Below are positions 1 through 6,784 of a DNA stretch of 22,108 bases, one piece after another. Source of the stretch: Alphaproteobacteria bacterium. GTDB taxonomy: Bacteria; Pseudomonadota; Alphaproteobacteria; UBA2136; UBA6156. Below the pieces are notes generated by a model that did no database searches, was not told where the DNA came from, and saw only the letters and a program-made list of their open reading frames with translations. The stretch covers positions 1 through 22,108 of the forward strand of contig JADCGN010000078.1 of assembly GCA_020249005.1 (NCBI GenBank), in the 5' to 3' direction. The translations under genes and the position numbers were made by a program. The first letter of the stretch is position 1, and every line of letters begins with the position of its first letter.

Positions 1-2
1 CC

Positions 3-206
3 AACAACCTGATCGACCAAGATATGGTGCTAGAGTACGGGCGCATCTACGCCATTGGGGGGCTGATTGAAAACAACACCACCATCAACAATACCTATGA
101 GCCGAACCTGCGGCAGATCCCCGGCGTGGGGGAAATCTTTACCCGTGCCAAGAATCGTGGCCAGGACACCGAGTTCCTGGTGCTGTTGAAGGTGAGCCGC
201 GCCTAG
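3..206 (+). CDS. Secretin C-terminal fragment (type II/IV pilus-like outer-membrane channel)
   Basis: The window opens inside this gene, so only its last 67 codons are visible and the start is missing. The reading frame is open from base 3 to the TAG at 204-206. The fragment has the conserved end of the secretin domain: an Ile-Gly-Gly-Leu-Ile strand after a short hydrophobic segment, then a Pro-x-Leu-x-x-Ile-Pro-Gly-Val-Gly-x-Ile-Phe motif and a closing Glu-Phe-Leu-Val-Leu-Leu strand. Secretins form multimeric outer-membrane pores for type II secretion, type IV pili and related systems. The fragment cannot say which system this one serves. The next gene starts 2 nt downstream, so the two are probably co-transcribed. 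Secretin identity is well supported; subtype is unknown. Confidence 0.82.
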   Translation, partial: NNLIDQDMVLEYGRIYAIGGLIENNTTINNTYEPNLRQIPGVGEIFTRAKNRGQDTEFLVLLKVSRA

Positions 207-208
207 TC

Positions 209-721
209 ATGCGGGTGCAGGTCAAAGGCCGGCCCGGCAGCCCGGTGGGGCAGTTGGTGTGCGGCACGTTTCAGTGTCCGGTGGCGCTCGGTAAAAACGG
301 GGTTCGGGCCGCTGCCGATAAACGCGAGAGCGATGGTTGCACGCCGCTGGGTACGTACCGCATTTTGTACGGCCTTTATCGCCCCGACCGTGTGGCCGCA
401 CCTATCAATACCGGGGTGGTATGGCTGCCGCTCACCTCCGCGATGGGCTGGGGCGACGCCCCGCACGACCCTGCCTACAACAGCCTGGTGCCGGTGGGGT
501 ATGGTGCCAGTCATGAACGCCTGTGGCGCGAGGATACGGCGTATGACCGGCTGTTGGTCATCGGCCATAACCTGCCCGCCGTGCCGGGCATGGGCAGTGC
601 GATTTTCATTCACCAGCTGCATGCAGGCAAGGCGTTCACCGCCGGGTGCGTGGCGCTGGCGGCCGCCGATTTCACCGCGATGCTCGCGCAGCGGCCGACA
701 CAGGTCTGCATTCAACAATAA
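209..721 (+). CDS. YkuD-fold L,D-transpeptidase family protein
   Basis: A 170-residue protein of the L,D-transpeptidase/YkuD catalytic family, enzymes that cross-link or decorate peptidoglycan through an active-site cysteine. The signature is in the C-terminal third: a Phe-Ile-His-Gln motif followed about 12 residues later by Thr-Ala-Gly-Cys-Val-Ala-Leu, matching the family His...(Ser/Thr)-x-Gly-Cys arrangement. An upstream Leu-Leu-Val-Ile-Gly-His-Asn segment fits the domain core. No signal peptide is visible at the N-terminus, as in many short stand-alone family members, so its route to the periplasm is unclear. The ATG lies 2 nt after the secretin stop, which argues for translational coupling. 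A strong terminator follows the stop immediately. Family assignment is firm; substrate and physiological role are inferred. Confidence 0.85.
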   Translation: MRVQVKGRPGSPVGQLVCGTFQCPVALGKNGVRAAADKRESDGCTPLGTYRILYGLYRPDRVAAPINTGVVWLPLTSAMGWGDAPHDPAYNSLVPVGYGASHERLWREDTAYDRLLVIGHNLPAVPGMGSAIFIHQLHAGKAFTAGCVALAAADFTAMLAQRPTQVCIQQ

Positions 722-722
722 A

Positions 723-754
723 AAACCTCACGGCGCCGAAGCGCCGTGAGGTTT
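723..754. terminator. Perfect bidirectional intrinsic terminator
   Basis: A 14-bp perfect stem (723-736 with 741-754) closed by a CGAA tetraloop. It lies between two convergent genes: the L,D-transpeptidase on plus and the repeat protein on minus. On the minus strand the stem ends in an AAACC/TTT flank and runs into TTTTTATT, and on plus the right arm ends in GTTT. It can serve both directions. Confidence 0.85.
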
Positions 755-786
755 GCCCGAAGAGAGGGCACGTGAAGCGGGCGGGG

Positions 787-1191
787 TTAGTGGACCCGCG
801 CCGTCGAGGAAACGTTGATGCTCGACGCCGCCCCCACCGTGGTGTTCGACAGGTTGGCCCCCGTCACGCCATGGAAGGACGTGCCGACGTTCGTGCCGAG
901 ACCGATCGTGATGCCGTTGTTGATGCCGGTCACTTTCAGATTGTTGGCGAGCGCCGGCGCACCGGTGCCGTAGCCGCTGGCGCTGGCCGAAGCGTTGGCG
1001 CCTACCGTCTGGTTGCCGACCCCGACATTGACGCCGTTGCTGACGCGCGTGTGGAGGTTCTGGCCAACGCCGAGCGTGAGGTTGTTGTTCACTGCCGTGC
1101 TCTTCCAATCGGACGCCTTGGCCGAATCGAAGGTCGCGGGCGCGAGCATCAGGCCGAGCGCGGCGAAGCCAGCAAGGAGAAGCGTTTTCAT
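787..1191 (-). CDS. Secreted Asn/Gly/Val-rich repeat protein, possible curlin- or HfaD-like subunit
   Basis: A 134-residue secreted protein, not matched to a named family with confidence. The start at 1191 is set by a GGAGA Shine-Dalgarno site about 8 nt upstream and by a clear signal peptide: Met-Lys-Thr, a Leu/Ala core, then cleavage near Ala-Lys-Ala-Ser. The open frame extends further upstream, but that extension overlaps hfaB and has no support. The mature part is low complexity, with repeated short strands of the form hydrophobic-x-hydrophobic-Gly-hydrophobic-Gly-x-Asn (TLGVGQN, VNVGVGNQ, ITIGLGTN) and many Asn, Gly, Ser and Thr. This resembles the imperfect repeats of curlin-type amyloid subunits. 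It is the third gene after HfaA- and CsgG/HfaB-like genes, the position of hfaD in holdfast-anchor operons, but it is much shorter than typical HfaD. The 115-nt gap to hfaB holds an imperfect hairpin near 1211-1233. Substrate of the CsgG-like pore is the best guess. Confidence 0.7.
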   Translation of the reverse strand: MKTLLLAGFAALGLMLAPATFDSAKASDWKSTAVNNNLTLGVGQNLHTRVSNGVNVGVGNQTVGANASASASGYGTGAPALANNLKVTGINNGITIGLGTNVGTSFHGVTGANLSNTTVGAASSINVSSTARVH

Positions 1192-1306
1192 GGTGTAGTC
1201 TCCAAATGATCCCCGCTCACAGTGAGGCAGGGGAGGTTGCACCATAGCGGGATGCCATGGTGATGAGTGAATCGGGCGGCGTACCACCCGAAATTTCGTG
1301 AAGTCA

Positions 1307-2212
1307 TTAGCTTTGCGGGACGCCTTGCGGGCGCGGTGTGACCGCGGGCTGGGGCGCATGCATGGCTGTAGCTGGTGCTGGTACTTGGCCCGGTGCTGGG
1401 GTTCTGCCCAGCAACGTAGAGACCATCGTGCGGCAGCGTTCCGGCACCGCAGGATTTTCTACCAGGGCTTCGGCAACCCCCAGCGCCACCATGTACTCGG
1501 CTGATTCCAGCTGAATCGGCTGTTGGCTGCTGGCCCGAACCTCGCCGGTGGCGAGTTCGGTGCCGAACACCCGTGCAACCGAGCCACCCAAGGTGACCGA
1601 GAACAGATTGCGCTTGAGAATGCTTTGTCCAATCACCACCCGTGACCCGGGTTTGACGATTTCAACCCCCATCGAGACTTTGGCCCCACGGGTGCTGACG
1701 ATCGGACCCACGCCACCAACCTGCACGTTGGCATCGACAGAGTTGTCGATGTCAAACGAGAGCCACGAACCATTCACCATGAAGTGCGGTTCGTTGCGGG
1801 TGAGCAGGTTGGCATAGGCTGCGGCCAATTGGGGCGTTCCCATCTGGCGCAGGTTCTGCTCGCCGGCCATCGAATAGAGATCGATGACGGTGAGTCCGGC
1901 CCGCCGCAGCGCATGCGTGGCAAAGCTGGCCGTGGTGCCTTGGGGCAGGAAGTGCCCGTTCGGACCACCGGCCGTAACGAAGTTGGCCTTGCCGGTGCCG
2001 TCGGCCCAGGGGGTCACGGCAGCCCGCATATTGCGGTAGGTTCCTGCATCGCGGATGCAGGAAAGGGCTGCCGAGACTTCGACAATCCCCTTGATTTGCA
2101 CCGAACGTGTCGTTTCCCCTTGCAGGATTTCGGCACGCGGCGTGAGAGCTGGGCTGGCACAGCCAGCCAGACCGAGAGTGACCACCAGCCCGATGCTGAG
2201 AAGCTTGAACAT
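1307..2212 (-). CDS. hfaB: CsgG/HfaB-family outer-membrane secretion lipoprotein
   Basis: A 301-residue CsgG-family lipoprotein. CsgG oligomers form the outer-membrane pore that exports curli subunits, and HfaB is the relative that exports holdfast-anchor proteins in stalked alphaproteobacteria. A lipoprotein signal peptide is visible, with lipobox Leu-Ala-Gly-Cys at residues 15-18. The body follows CsgG: an early Gly-Ile-Val-Glu-Val strand, an Ala-Gly-Leu-x-Val-Ile-Asp-Leu segment before a Gln-Asn-Leu motif, a Phe-Met-Val-Asn-Gly-Ser strand, a Gly-Gly-Val-Gly pore-region loop, a Val-Ser-Met-Gly-Val-Glu-Ile-Val strand and a C-terminal Gln-Pro-Ile-x-Leu helix. The tail is Pro/Ala rich. A GGAG site sits 8-9 nt before the ATG, in the 12-nt gap after the HfaA-like gene, so the two are translationally linked. 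Family membership is firm. The hfaB symbol rests on the neighbouring HfaA-like gene; csgG-like is the alternative. Confidence 0.82.
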   Translation of the reverse strand: MFKLLSIGLVVTLGLAGCASPALTPRAEILQGETTRSVQIKGIVEVSAALSCIRDAGTYRNMRAAVTPWADGTGKANFVTAGGPNGHFLPQGTTASFATHALRRAGLTVIDLYSMAGEQNLRQMGTPQLAAAYANLLTRNEPHFMVNGSWLSFDIDNSVDANVQVGGVGPIVSTRGAKVSMGVEIVKPGSRVVIGQSILKRNLFSVTLGGSVARVFGTELATGEVRASSQQPIQLESAEYMVALGVAEALVENPAVPERCRTMVSTLLGRTPAPGQVPAPATAMHAPQPAVTPRPQGVPQS

Positions 2213-2224
2213 TGCGAAGCTCCT

Positions 2225-2593
2225 TCAGCAGCCACGGCCGCCCTGCAACTTGGTACCAGCGTTGATGCCATTGTTGGTGACATCGCCGGTGTTGGTACCA
2301 GTCAGGGTGTTGCCATTCACAGAATTGTTGTTGCCCGTCACGTTAATCGTGATTTGGGCGCCAATCGATTGGTTGGTGCTGGCGATCAGTGACTGCCCGC
2401 AGCGGGCACGCTGCACCGCGCCGGCCTGTTGGCCGAATTGTTGGTGCATAATGGCGCCGCTGACGCCACCGGCCATGGTGCCGGTCCCCCAGGCTTCGTT
2501 CATCTGATACGAATTGGTCGCTTGGGCGTAGAGCGGCCCTGTCATGGCCGGGAAGAGAACTAAGAGTAGAGAGCAAAGGTTGCGGACGCGCAT
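2225..2593 (-). CDS. hfaA: HfaA-like small secreted holdfast-anchor/curli-like protein
   Basis: A 122-residue protein with an N-terminal signal peptide (Met-Arg-Val-Arg, then a Leu-rich core, likely cut after Tyr-Ala-Gln-Ala). The mature N-terminus has a Trp-Gly-Thr-Gly-Thr-Met segment. The C-terminal half carries Ser-Ile-Gly-Ala-Gln-Ile-Thr-Ile-Asn-Val-Thr-Gly-Asn-Asn-Asn followed by a Thr-Asn-Thr-Gly-Asp-Val-Thr-Asn-Asn-Gly repeat. These look like the conserved C-terminal motifs of HfaA, an amyloid-like protein that anchors the holdfast polysaccharide to the cell. Cysteines near the middle and at the C-terminus could form a disulfide. It is the first gene of the minus-strand operon, 12 nt from the CsgG/HfaB gene. 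A G-rich run about 8 nt before the ATG may act as ribosome binding site. The assignment rests on motif style plus context, so it is moderate. Confidence 0.65.
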   Translation of the reverse strand: MRVRNLCSLLLVLFPAMTGPLYAQATNSYQMNEAWGTGTMAGGVSGAIMHQQFGQQAGAVQRARCGQSLIASTNQSIGAQITINVTGNNNSVNGNTLTGTNTGDVTNNGINAGTKLQGGRGC

Positions 2594-2698
2594 GGCGGCC
2601 CCCCCTGGTGGCGGGCCTGCGGCCCGGTTTGAGGATAGTCAGTGGGCCTGTGGCTCTCTGACCGGTTCAAGAAACGTGGCGATTTTTCGCATATGGGC

Positions 2699-2727
2699 CT
2701 TGTAAAGATTTAAGCTGTCTGTGTCAA
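2699..2727 (-). promoter_or_regulatory. Candidate sigma-70-type promoter of the hfa-like operon
   Basis: A perfect -35 TTGACA (minus strand, 2727-2722), a 17-bp spacer and TACAAG as -10 (2704-2699). It predicts a start near 2692 and an untranslated leader of about 100 nt before the HfaA-like ATG. The leader contains a CGGGCC-TGC-GGCCCG hairpin at 2612-2626. Confidence 0.45.
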
Positions 2728-2730
2728 CTC

Positions 2731-2810
2731 ACTTTCAAAGAAATTAAATACAATTTATAGAAAAATATTTTAAATTATTGATTTATAATTATTTCAATAA
2801 CATCGAATCA
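2731..2810. other. AT-rich island in the infB-hfaA intergenic region
   Basis: The 299-base stretch between the infB stop and the HfaA-like start holds no gene. Bases 2731-2810 contain only 11 G or C in 80, in a window that is otherwise strongly GC rich. A-tracts and an AATTAT/ATAATT inverted repeat (2773-2790) are present. The island lies just upstream of the hfa-like promoter, so it could act as an UP element or a site for nucleoid-associated proteins (inference). Confidence 0.6.
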
Positions 2811-2851
2811 GCACGCGATACGGGAAATATTGTGAGATATTTAACCCGTAA

Positions 2852-2871
2852 AAGGGCCCCTGCGGGCCCTT
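2852..2871 (-). terminator. Intrinsic terminator downstream of infB
   Basis: An 8-bp perfect GC-rich stem (2852-2859 with 2864-2871) and a 4-nt loop, followed on the minus strand by TTTT. It begins about 20 nt after the infB stop. Confidence 0.75.
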
Positions 2872-2892
2872 CAGTGGTTGCTTGCCGCTGGC

Positions 2893-5451
2893 TTAAGCCT
2901 TGCCTGCCGCCTGCTTTAAGTCATCAATCGTGCGTTTCACTTCCTTCAGCACGAAGGCCTCCACCACGTCCTTTTCTTTAAAGTCGGTGAAATTGAGGAA
3001 GGTCATCCCGCATTCAAAGCCGCTCGCCACGTCCTTGGCGTCGTCCTTGCCGCGCTTGAGCGTGGCCAGCTCGCCAGTATGCACCACCTGGCCGTCACGG
3101 AGCAGGCGGACCTTGCTGCCGCGGCCGATCTTGCCGCTGGTGACCATACAGCCCGCAATCCGCAGCTTTTCATAGGTGAAGAGCGCACGGATTTCGGCTT
3201 GGCCCGTTACCTCCTCAATCACGTTCGGCGCCAAGAGCCCGCTCATCGCGGCCTTAATGTCGTCGATCAGCTGGTAGATGATGGTGTAGTAGCGCAGCTC
3301 GATGCCGTTGCGCTCGGCTACTTCGCGGGCGGTGGCGTCGGCGCGCACGTTAAAGCCCACAATCAGGGCGCCGGCGGCGATGGCCAAGTTCACGTCGGTT
3401 TCGGTCATCACGCCCACGCCGCCGGAAACTACCTTCACCTTGACGCTGGTTTGGTCGGCATTCAGCTGGGTGAGGGCGTACTGAATGGCCTCCACGCTGC
3501 CTTGCACGTCGGCCTTTACAATTAGGTTCAGCTCCTTCACGCCTTCGCCCGCATCGGTCAGTTTCTCCATCAGGCCTTCTAGGGTGAGCTTGCGGGCGGC
3601 TTGGGCCTTTTCGCGCTCGCGGATGTCGCGTTGGGCGGCCACGTCCTTGGCGGTCTTTTCATCGGCCGCCACAATAAAGGTATCGCCCGCGGCGGGCACG
3701 CCCGCCAAGCCCAGCAGTTCCACCGGCATCGAAGGCCCAGCTTCCTTGATGGTCTGGCCGCGGTCGTTCACCAGGGCGCGCACGCGGCCCCACACCGGCC
3801 CGGCCACCACAATATCGCCGGTTTTCAGCGTACCGGTTTGCACCACCACGGTGGCCACCGGGCCGCGGCCCTTATCCAGGCGGGCTTCCACCACGGTGCC
3901 TTCGGCGCGGCGGTTGGGGTTGGCTTTCAAATCCAGCACGTCGGCCTGCAGCAGCACGATTTCTTCCAGCTCGCCCAAGCCTTGGCCGGTGAGGCCGCTG
4001 ACCGGCACGCACGGTACGTTGCCGCCGAACTCTTCCAGCACCACGTCGTAGCCAAGCAGTTCGTTCTTCACCTTGGCGGGGTTGGCGGTGGGTTTGTCGA
4101 TCTTGTTCAGCGCCACCACCAGCGGCACGCCGGCGGCGCGGGCGTGTTGGATGGCTTCGGCGGTTTGCGGCATCACGCCGTCATCGGCGGCCACCACCAA
4201 AATCACCACGTCGGTCACCTGGGCCCCACGGGCGCGCATCGCGGTAAAGGCCGCGTGGCCGGGGGTATCCAGGAAGGTGATCAGGCGGCCCGAGGGGGCT
4301 TTTACTTGGTAAGCGCCGATGTGTTGGGTAATCCCCCCCGCTTCACCCTTGGCCACGTTGGCCTTGCGCAGGGTATCCAGCAGGGTGGTCTTGCCGTGGT
4401 CGACGTGGCCCATGATGGTGACGATCGGGGCACGGGTCACCAACGCCTCCGGGGCGTCCGGTGCATCGCGCAGCAGGTCTTCCAGGTTCACCGCCTGCTG
4501 CAGCTTGGGCTTGTGGCCCATTTCCGTCACAATCACCTCGGCGGTGCCTTGGTCGATGGTCTGGTTGGCGGTCACCATCTCGCCCATCAGCATCAGCTTC
4601 TTCACCACGTCGGCGGCCTTTTCACTCATGCGGGCGGCCAGTTCGGCCACGGTGATGAATTCCGGGATCAGCACCTCGCGGCTGATTTTTTCGGCCGGCG
4701 CAGTGGCTTCGGGGGCCTCGCTGCGGTCGCCGCGGCGGCGCTTGCCGCCGCCGCTGGTGCGGGCGCGGTCGGCCAAGTCGCTTAAGTAAGCATTCCGGCC
4801 GCGTTTGGCGGTGCTGTCTTTCAATTCCGGGCGGCCCGAGGAGCTGCGGCGGCGGGCGTCATCCAGGCTGATGGTGGTTTTGGTGAAGGCGCGGCTATCC
4901 ACATTGCGGGCCGGGCCGCTGGAGTTCAGCGTGCCGCTTTGCACGCCGCCGCCGCCGCTGCCGGCGCGGCTTTGCGCCAAGGCGGCCAGGCGTTCGCGCT
5001 CGGCCTTTTGGGCTTCGCGTTCGGCGGCTTCCTTGGAGGCGCGTTCCTGTGCGGCCTTAATGTTAAGGCTTTGCAGATCACCAGCCTTGCGCAAGGCCTC
5101 CTCACGGGCCGAAAGCACGGGGGCGGGCTGGGCGGCCGCGGGCGCGGTTGGGGTGGTCTCGGCCACCGGGGCAGCCGCAGGTTCGGCAGCTTTGGCCTTG
5201 GGGGCGGCTTTGGGGGCGGGGGCCTGAATCGGCGCAGCGACAATCGGGGTGGGCAGCGGCTTGGGCAGGGTGGGGGCGCTGCTGGTAGGCGCCGGGGTGG
5301 CGGTGGGGCCATCGAAACGGCGGCGGCGCACTTCCACACTCACACCACCGGGGCGGCTGCTGCCGCTGCTGCCAACCGACAGGGTGCCACCCAAGGAAAG
5401 GGTACCCTTTTTGGCGGGCGGGGCGGCGGGAGGCGTGTTTTGGTCTGTCAT
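2893..5451 (-). CDS. infB: Translation initiation factor IF-2
   Basis: An 852-codon reading frame for IF-2, the GTPase that places fMet-tRNA on the 30S subunit and promotes subunit joining. The N-terminal 240 or so residues are Ala/Pro-rich and charged, as in alphaproteobacterial IF-2, and include an Arg-Arg-Arg-Arg-Phe motif. An IF2_N domain starts near residue 258. The G domain has Gly-His-Val-Asp-His-Gly-Lys-Thr near 347-354, Asp-Thr-Pro-Gly-His near 392 and Asn-Lys-Ile-Asp near 447. Domains II to IV fill the rest. I chose the ATG at 5451. The frame also allows a TTG at 5487, but that TTG is part of a TTGACA promoter box. No nusA, rbfA or truB is adjacent; fliE lies upstream on the same strand. 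No clear Shine-Dalgarno precedes the ATG, which is consistent with a leaderless transcript. Confidence 0.97.
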   Translation of the reverse strand: MTDQNTPPAAPPAKKGTLSLGGTLSVGSSGSSRPGGVSVEVRRRRFDGPTATPAPTSSAPTLPKPLPTPIVAAPIQAPAPKAAPKAKAAEPAAAPVAETTPTAPAAAQPAPVLSAREEALRKAGDLQSLNIKAAQERASKEAAEREAQKAERERLAALAQSRAGSGGGGVQSGTLNSSGPARNVDSRAFTKTTISLDDARRRSSSGRPELKDSTAKRGRNAYLSDLADRARTSGGGKRRRGDRSEAPEATAPAEKISREVLIPEFITVAELAARMSEKAADVVKKLMLMGEMVTANQTIDQGTAEVIVTEMGHKPKLQQAVNLEDLLRDAPDAPEALVTRAPIVTIMGHVDHGKTTLLDTLRKANVAKGEAGGITQHIGAYQVKAPSGRLITFLDTPGHAAFTAMRARGAQVTDVVILVVAADDGVMPQTAEAIQHARAAGVPLVVALNKIDKPTANPAKVKNELLGYDVVLEEFGGNVPCVPVSGLTGQGLGELEEIVLLQADVLDLKANPNRRAEGTVVEARLDKGRGPVATVVVQTGTLKTGDIVVAGPVWGRVRALVNDRGQTIKEAGPSMPVELLGLAGVPAAGDTFIVAADEKTAKDVAAQRDIREREKAQAARKLTLEGLMEKLTDAGEGVKELNLIVKADVQGSVEAIQYALTQLNADQTSVKVKVVSGGVGVMTETDVNLAIAAGALIVGFNVRADATAREVAERNGIELRYYTIIYQLIDDIKAAMSGLLAPNVIEEVTGQAEIRALFTYEKLRIAGCMVTSGKIGRGSKVRLLRDGQVVHTGELATLKRGKDDAKDVASGFECGMTFLNFTDFKEKDVVEAFVLKEVKRTIDDLKQAAGKA

Positions 5452-5458
5452 AGGCCCG

Positions 5459-5487
5459 CTTGTGCGCGGGTAAGCCTCATTTGTCAA
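5459..5487 (-). promoter_or_regulatory. Candidate infB promoter with start-codon-proximal geometry
   Basis: TTGACA at 5487-5482 on the minus strand, a 17-bp spacer and CACAAG at 5464-5459. The first T of TTGACA is exactly 36 nt before the A of the infB ATG, so the predicted transcription start coincides with the start codon. The -10 is degenerate. The same spacing occurs at two or three other genes in this window. Confidence 0.45.
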
Positions 5488-5546
5488 GCTTTCTGCTTGG
5501 TTTGGGAAGGCTTTTTGCCATCCGAATCAGGGCGGGGTTAGGGCGC

Positions 5547-5846
5547 CTAAATCGGCATCCGAATCACTTCTTGGTACGCTTCCACGGCACGGTCGCGCAC
5601 GGTCACCAGGGTTTGCAGCGTCAGTTGGGCTTGGGAAATGGCCTGGACCACCTCGTGCAGGGGAATGTTCTCGCCCTTGGCGGCGGCCATGGTGAGGGCT
5701 TCGCTGTGGTTTTGCGCTTGCACGGTTTGCTTGATCATGCCCTGCACCAGGTCGGCAAAGTTCTGGCCCGGTGCGGCTTGGGCCGCCGTTTGGGTGCCGC
5801 CGCCGACCAAGTTGCCGAGCGCGGGGGTGAGTTTCAGCGGGGTCAT
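5547..5846 (-). CDS. fliE: Flagellar hook-basal body protein FliE
   Basis: A 99-residue FliE, the adaptor between the MS ring and the proximal rod. The C-terminal two thirds is amphipathic helix with the family pattern: Phe-Ala-Asp-Leu, a Glu-Asn-Ile-Pro-Leu-His-Glu-Val motif, then Ala-Gln-Leu-x-Leu-Gln-Thr-Leu-Val and a final Val-Arg-Asp-Arg-x-Val-Glu-Ala-Tyr-Gln-Glu-Val-Ile-Arg-Met. The start is the ATG at 5846, with AGAAGG about 10 nt upstream. A TTG three codons earlier would leave the ribosome site only 1 nt away. It is the third gene after flgB and flgC, in the usual flgB-flgC-fliE order, and length is normal for the family. Confidence 0.95.
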   Translation of the reverse strand: MTPLKLTPALGNLVGGGTQTAAQAAPGQNFADLVQGMIKQTVQAQNHSEALTMAAAKGENIPLHEVVQAISQAQLTLQTLVTVRDRAVEAYQEVIRMPI

Positions 5847-5885
5847 CGGGGGCAAGCCTTCTTGTTATGGCGCACCCTAAGGCGG

Positions 5886-6290
5886 TTAGCGCAGCAAATC
5901 AAGCGTCCGGGTGGCCATTTCGCGCGCGGTGGTGATGGCCGCCAGATTGGCCTCGTAACTGCGCTGGGCTTCCCGCATGTTCATGTTTTCCATGGTGGAA
6001 TCCACGTTGGGCAGTTGCACAAAGCCGCGGGCGTCGGCCAAGTCGGAACTGGGGTTGTACACGGCGCGCGGCGGGGTGCGGGTGTCTTCGCGCACCGTGG
6101 CCTGCACCCGGGCGGTGCCCATGGCGTCGGTAAAGGTGCGGAAGTACACCTGTTTGGCCACGTAGGGGCCTTGGCCGTTTGCGCGCTGTACGCTGTCGGC
6201 GTTGGCGATGTTCTCGGCGGCGATTTTCATCCGCGTGCTTTGCGCCAGCATCCCGCCGGCGCTCACGTTCATGCTGTTGAAGAGGTCCAT
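5886..6290 (-). CDS. flgC: Flagellar basal-body rod protein FlgC
   Basis: A 134-residue FlgC, a proximal rod subunit in the periplasm. The N-terminus has the rod/hook signature Met-Lys-Ile-Ala-Ala-Glu-Asn-Ile-Ala-Asn-Ala. The C-terminus has Asn-Met-Arg-Glu-Ala-Gln-Arg-Ser-Tyr-Glu-Ala-Asn and ends in a helix with Met-Ala-Thr-Arg-Thr-Leu-Asp-Leu-Leu-Arg. The two termini form the D0 coiled coil. Length fits the family. It lies 23 nt after flgB and 39 nt before fliE on the same strand. Confidence 0.96.
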   Translation of the reverse strand: MDLFNSMNVSAGGMLAQSTRMKIAAENIANADSVQRANGQGPYVAKQVYFRTFTDAMGTARVQATVREDTRTPPRAVYNPSSDLADARGFVQLPNVDSTMENMNMREAQRSYEANLAAITTAREMATRTLDLLR

Positions 6291-6313
6291 GCGCTAAGCC
6301 CTTGATTGGTTGC

Positions 6314-6688
6314 TTATTGTTGGCGGCCAATGGCGGTGCGCTGCAGCTGCATTTGTGCGGTGTAGAGCTGGGTCATCAAGCGGTAATCCAGGCTGGTTTG
6401 GTTTTGCTTCAAGGCTTCTAAATCCTGCCGCACGCTGTTGCCGTTGTGCTGAATGAAGCGGCTGTCCTCGGTCAGCTTACCCACCGCGCCGGCGTTGGGC
6501 GTGCCGCCCAAATGGCGGGCGTTGGTGACCCGCATGGCAAAGGTATTTTCCGGATTGGGGGAGAAGGTGAGATCCTTGGCCAAGTAGTTGGGGGTGTCGG
6601 CGTTGGCGATGTTGCCGGCAATCACCCCTTGGCGGGCGATGAGGTAGTCCATCCGGTGGCCTAAGGCGTTAAAAATTTGGTTTGGCAT
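6314..6688 (-). CDS. flgB: Flagellar basal-body rod protein FlgB
   Basis: A 124-residue FlgB, the other proximal rod subunit. The N-terminal signature Gln-Gly-Val-Ile-Ala-Gly-Asn-Ile-Ala-Asn-Ala-Asp-Thr-Pro-Asn-Tyr is clear. A Gly-Asn-Ser-Val stretch lies in the middle, and the C-terminal helix has Tyr-Arg-Leu-Met-Thr-Gln-Leu-Tyr. It is the first gene of the flgB-flgC-fliE unit and has a near-perfect sigma-54 promoter about 30 nt upstream. A purine-rich GAGAGAAAG leader segment may bind the ribosome. Confidence 0.96.
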   Translation of the reverse strand: MPNQIFNALGHRMDYLIARQGVIAGNIANADTPNYLAKDLTFSPNPENTFAMRVTNARHLGGTPNAGAVGKLTEDSRFIQHNGNSVRQDLEALKQNQTSLDYRLMTQLYTAQMQLQRTAIGRQQ

Positions 6689-6717
6689 GGTGGTGGCTTT
6701 CTCTCTGTTACTGATTT

Positions 6718-6733
6718 TGCAAAGGCTGTGCCA
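6718..6733 (-). promoter_or_regulatory. Sigma-54 (-24/-12) promoter of flgB-flgC-fliE
   Basis: On the minus strand the site reads TGGCACA-GCCT-TTGCA, essentially the full sigma-54 consensus with the correct GG to GC spacing. The predicted start is near 6707, giving a leader of about 20 nt before flgB. It overlaps the T-rich end of the terminator of the metallophosphoesterase gene. Confidence 0.85.
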
Positions 6734-6742
6734 AAATAAAAA

Positions 6743-6779
6743 CCCTCTGGCCGGCTTTGGAAAAAAGCGGGTCAGAGGG
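6743..6779 (-). terminator. Intrinsic terminator of the metallophosphoesterase gene
   Basis: A 10-bp stem with one G-U pair (6743-6752 with 6770-6779), extended by further pairing near the loop. On the minus strand it is followed by TTTTTATTTT. It starts 5 nt past the upstream gene's stop and insulates flgB transcription. Confidence 0.8.
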
Positions 6780-6784
6780 GTCGT

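Noticed and set aside
3601..4785. Long plus-strand open frame (394 codons) rich in His and Gly
   Set aside because: It is the antisense shadow of infB; composition follows the reverse of a high-GC gene and no family motif is visible.
5452..5487. TTG start of infB 12 codons upstream of the chosen ATG
   Set aside because: The TTG is the beginning of a TTGACA promoter box and has no ribosome site; IF-2 begins well at the ATG.
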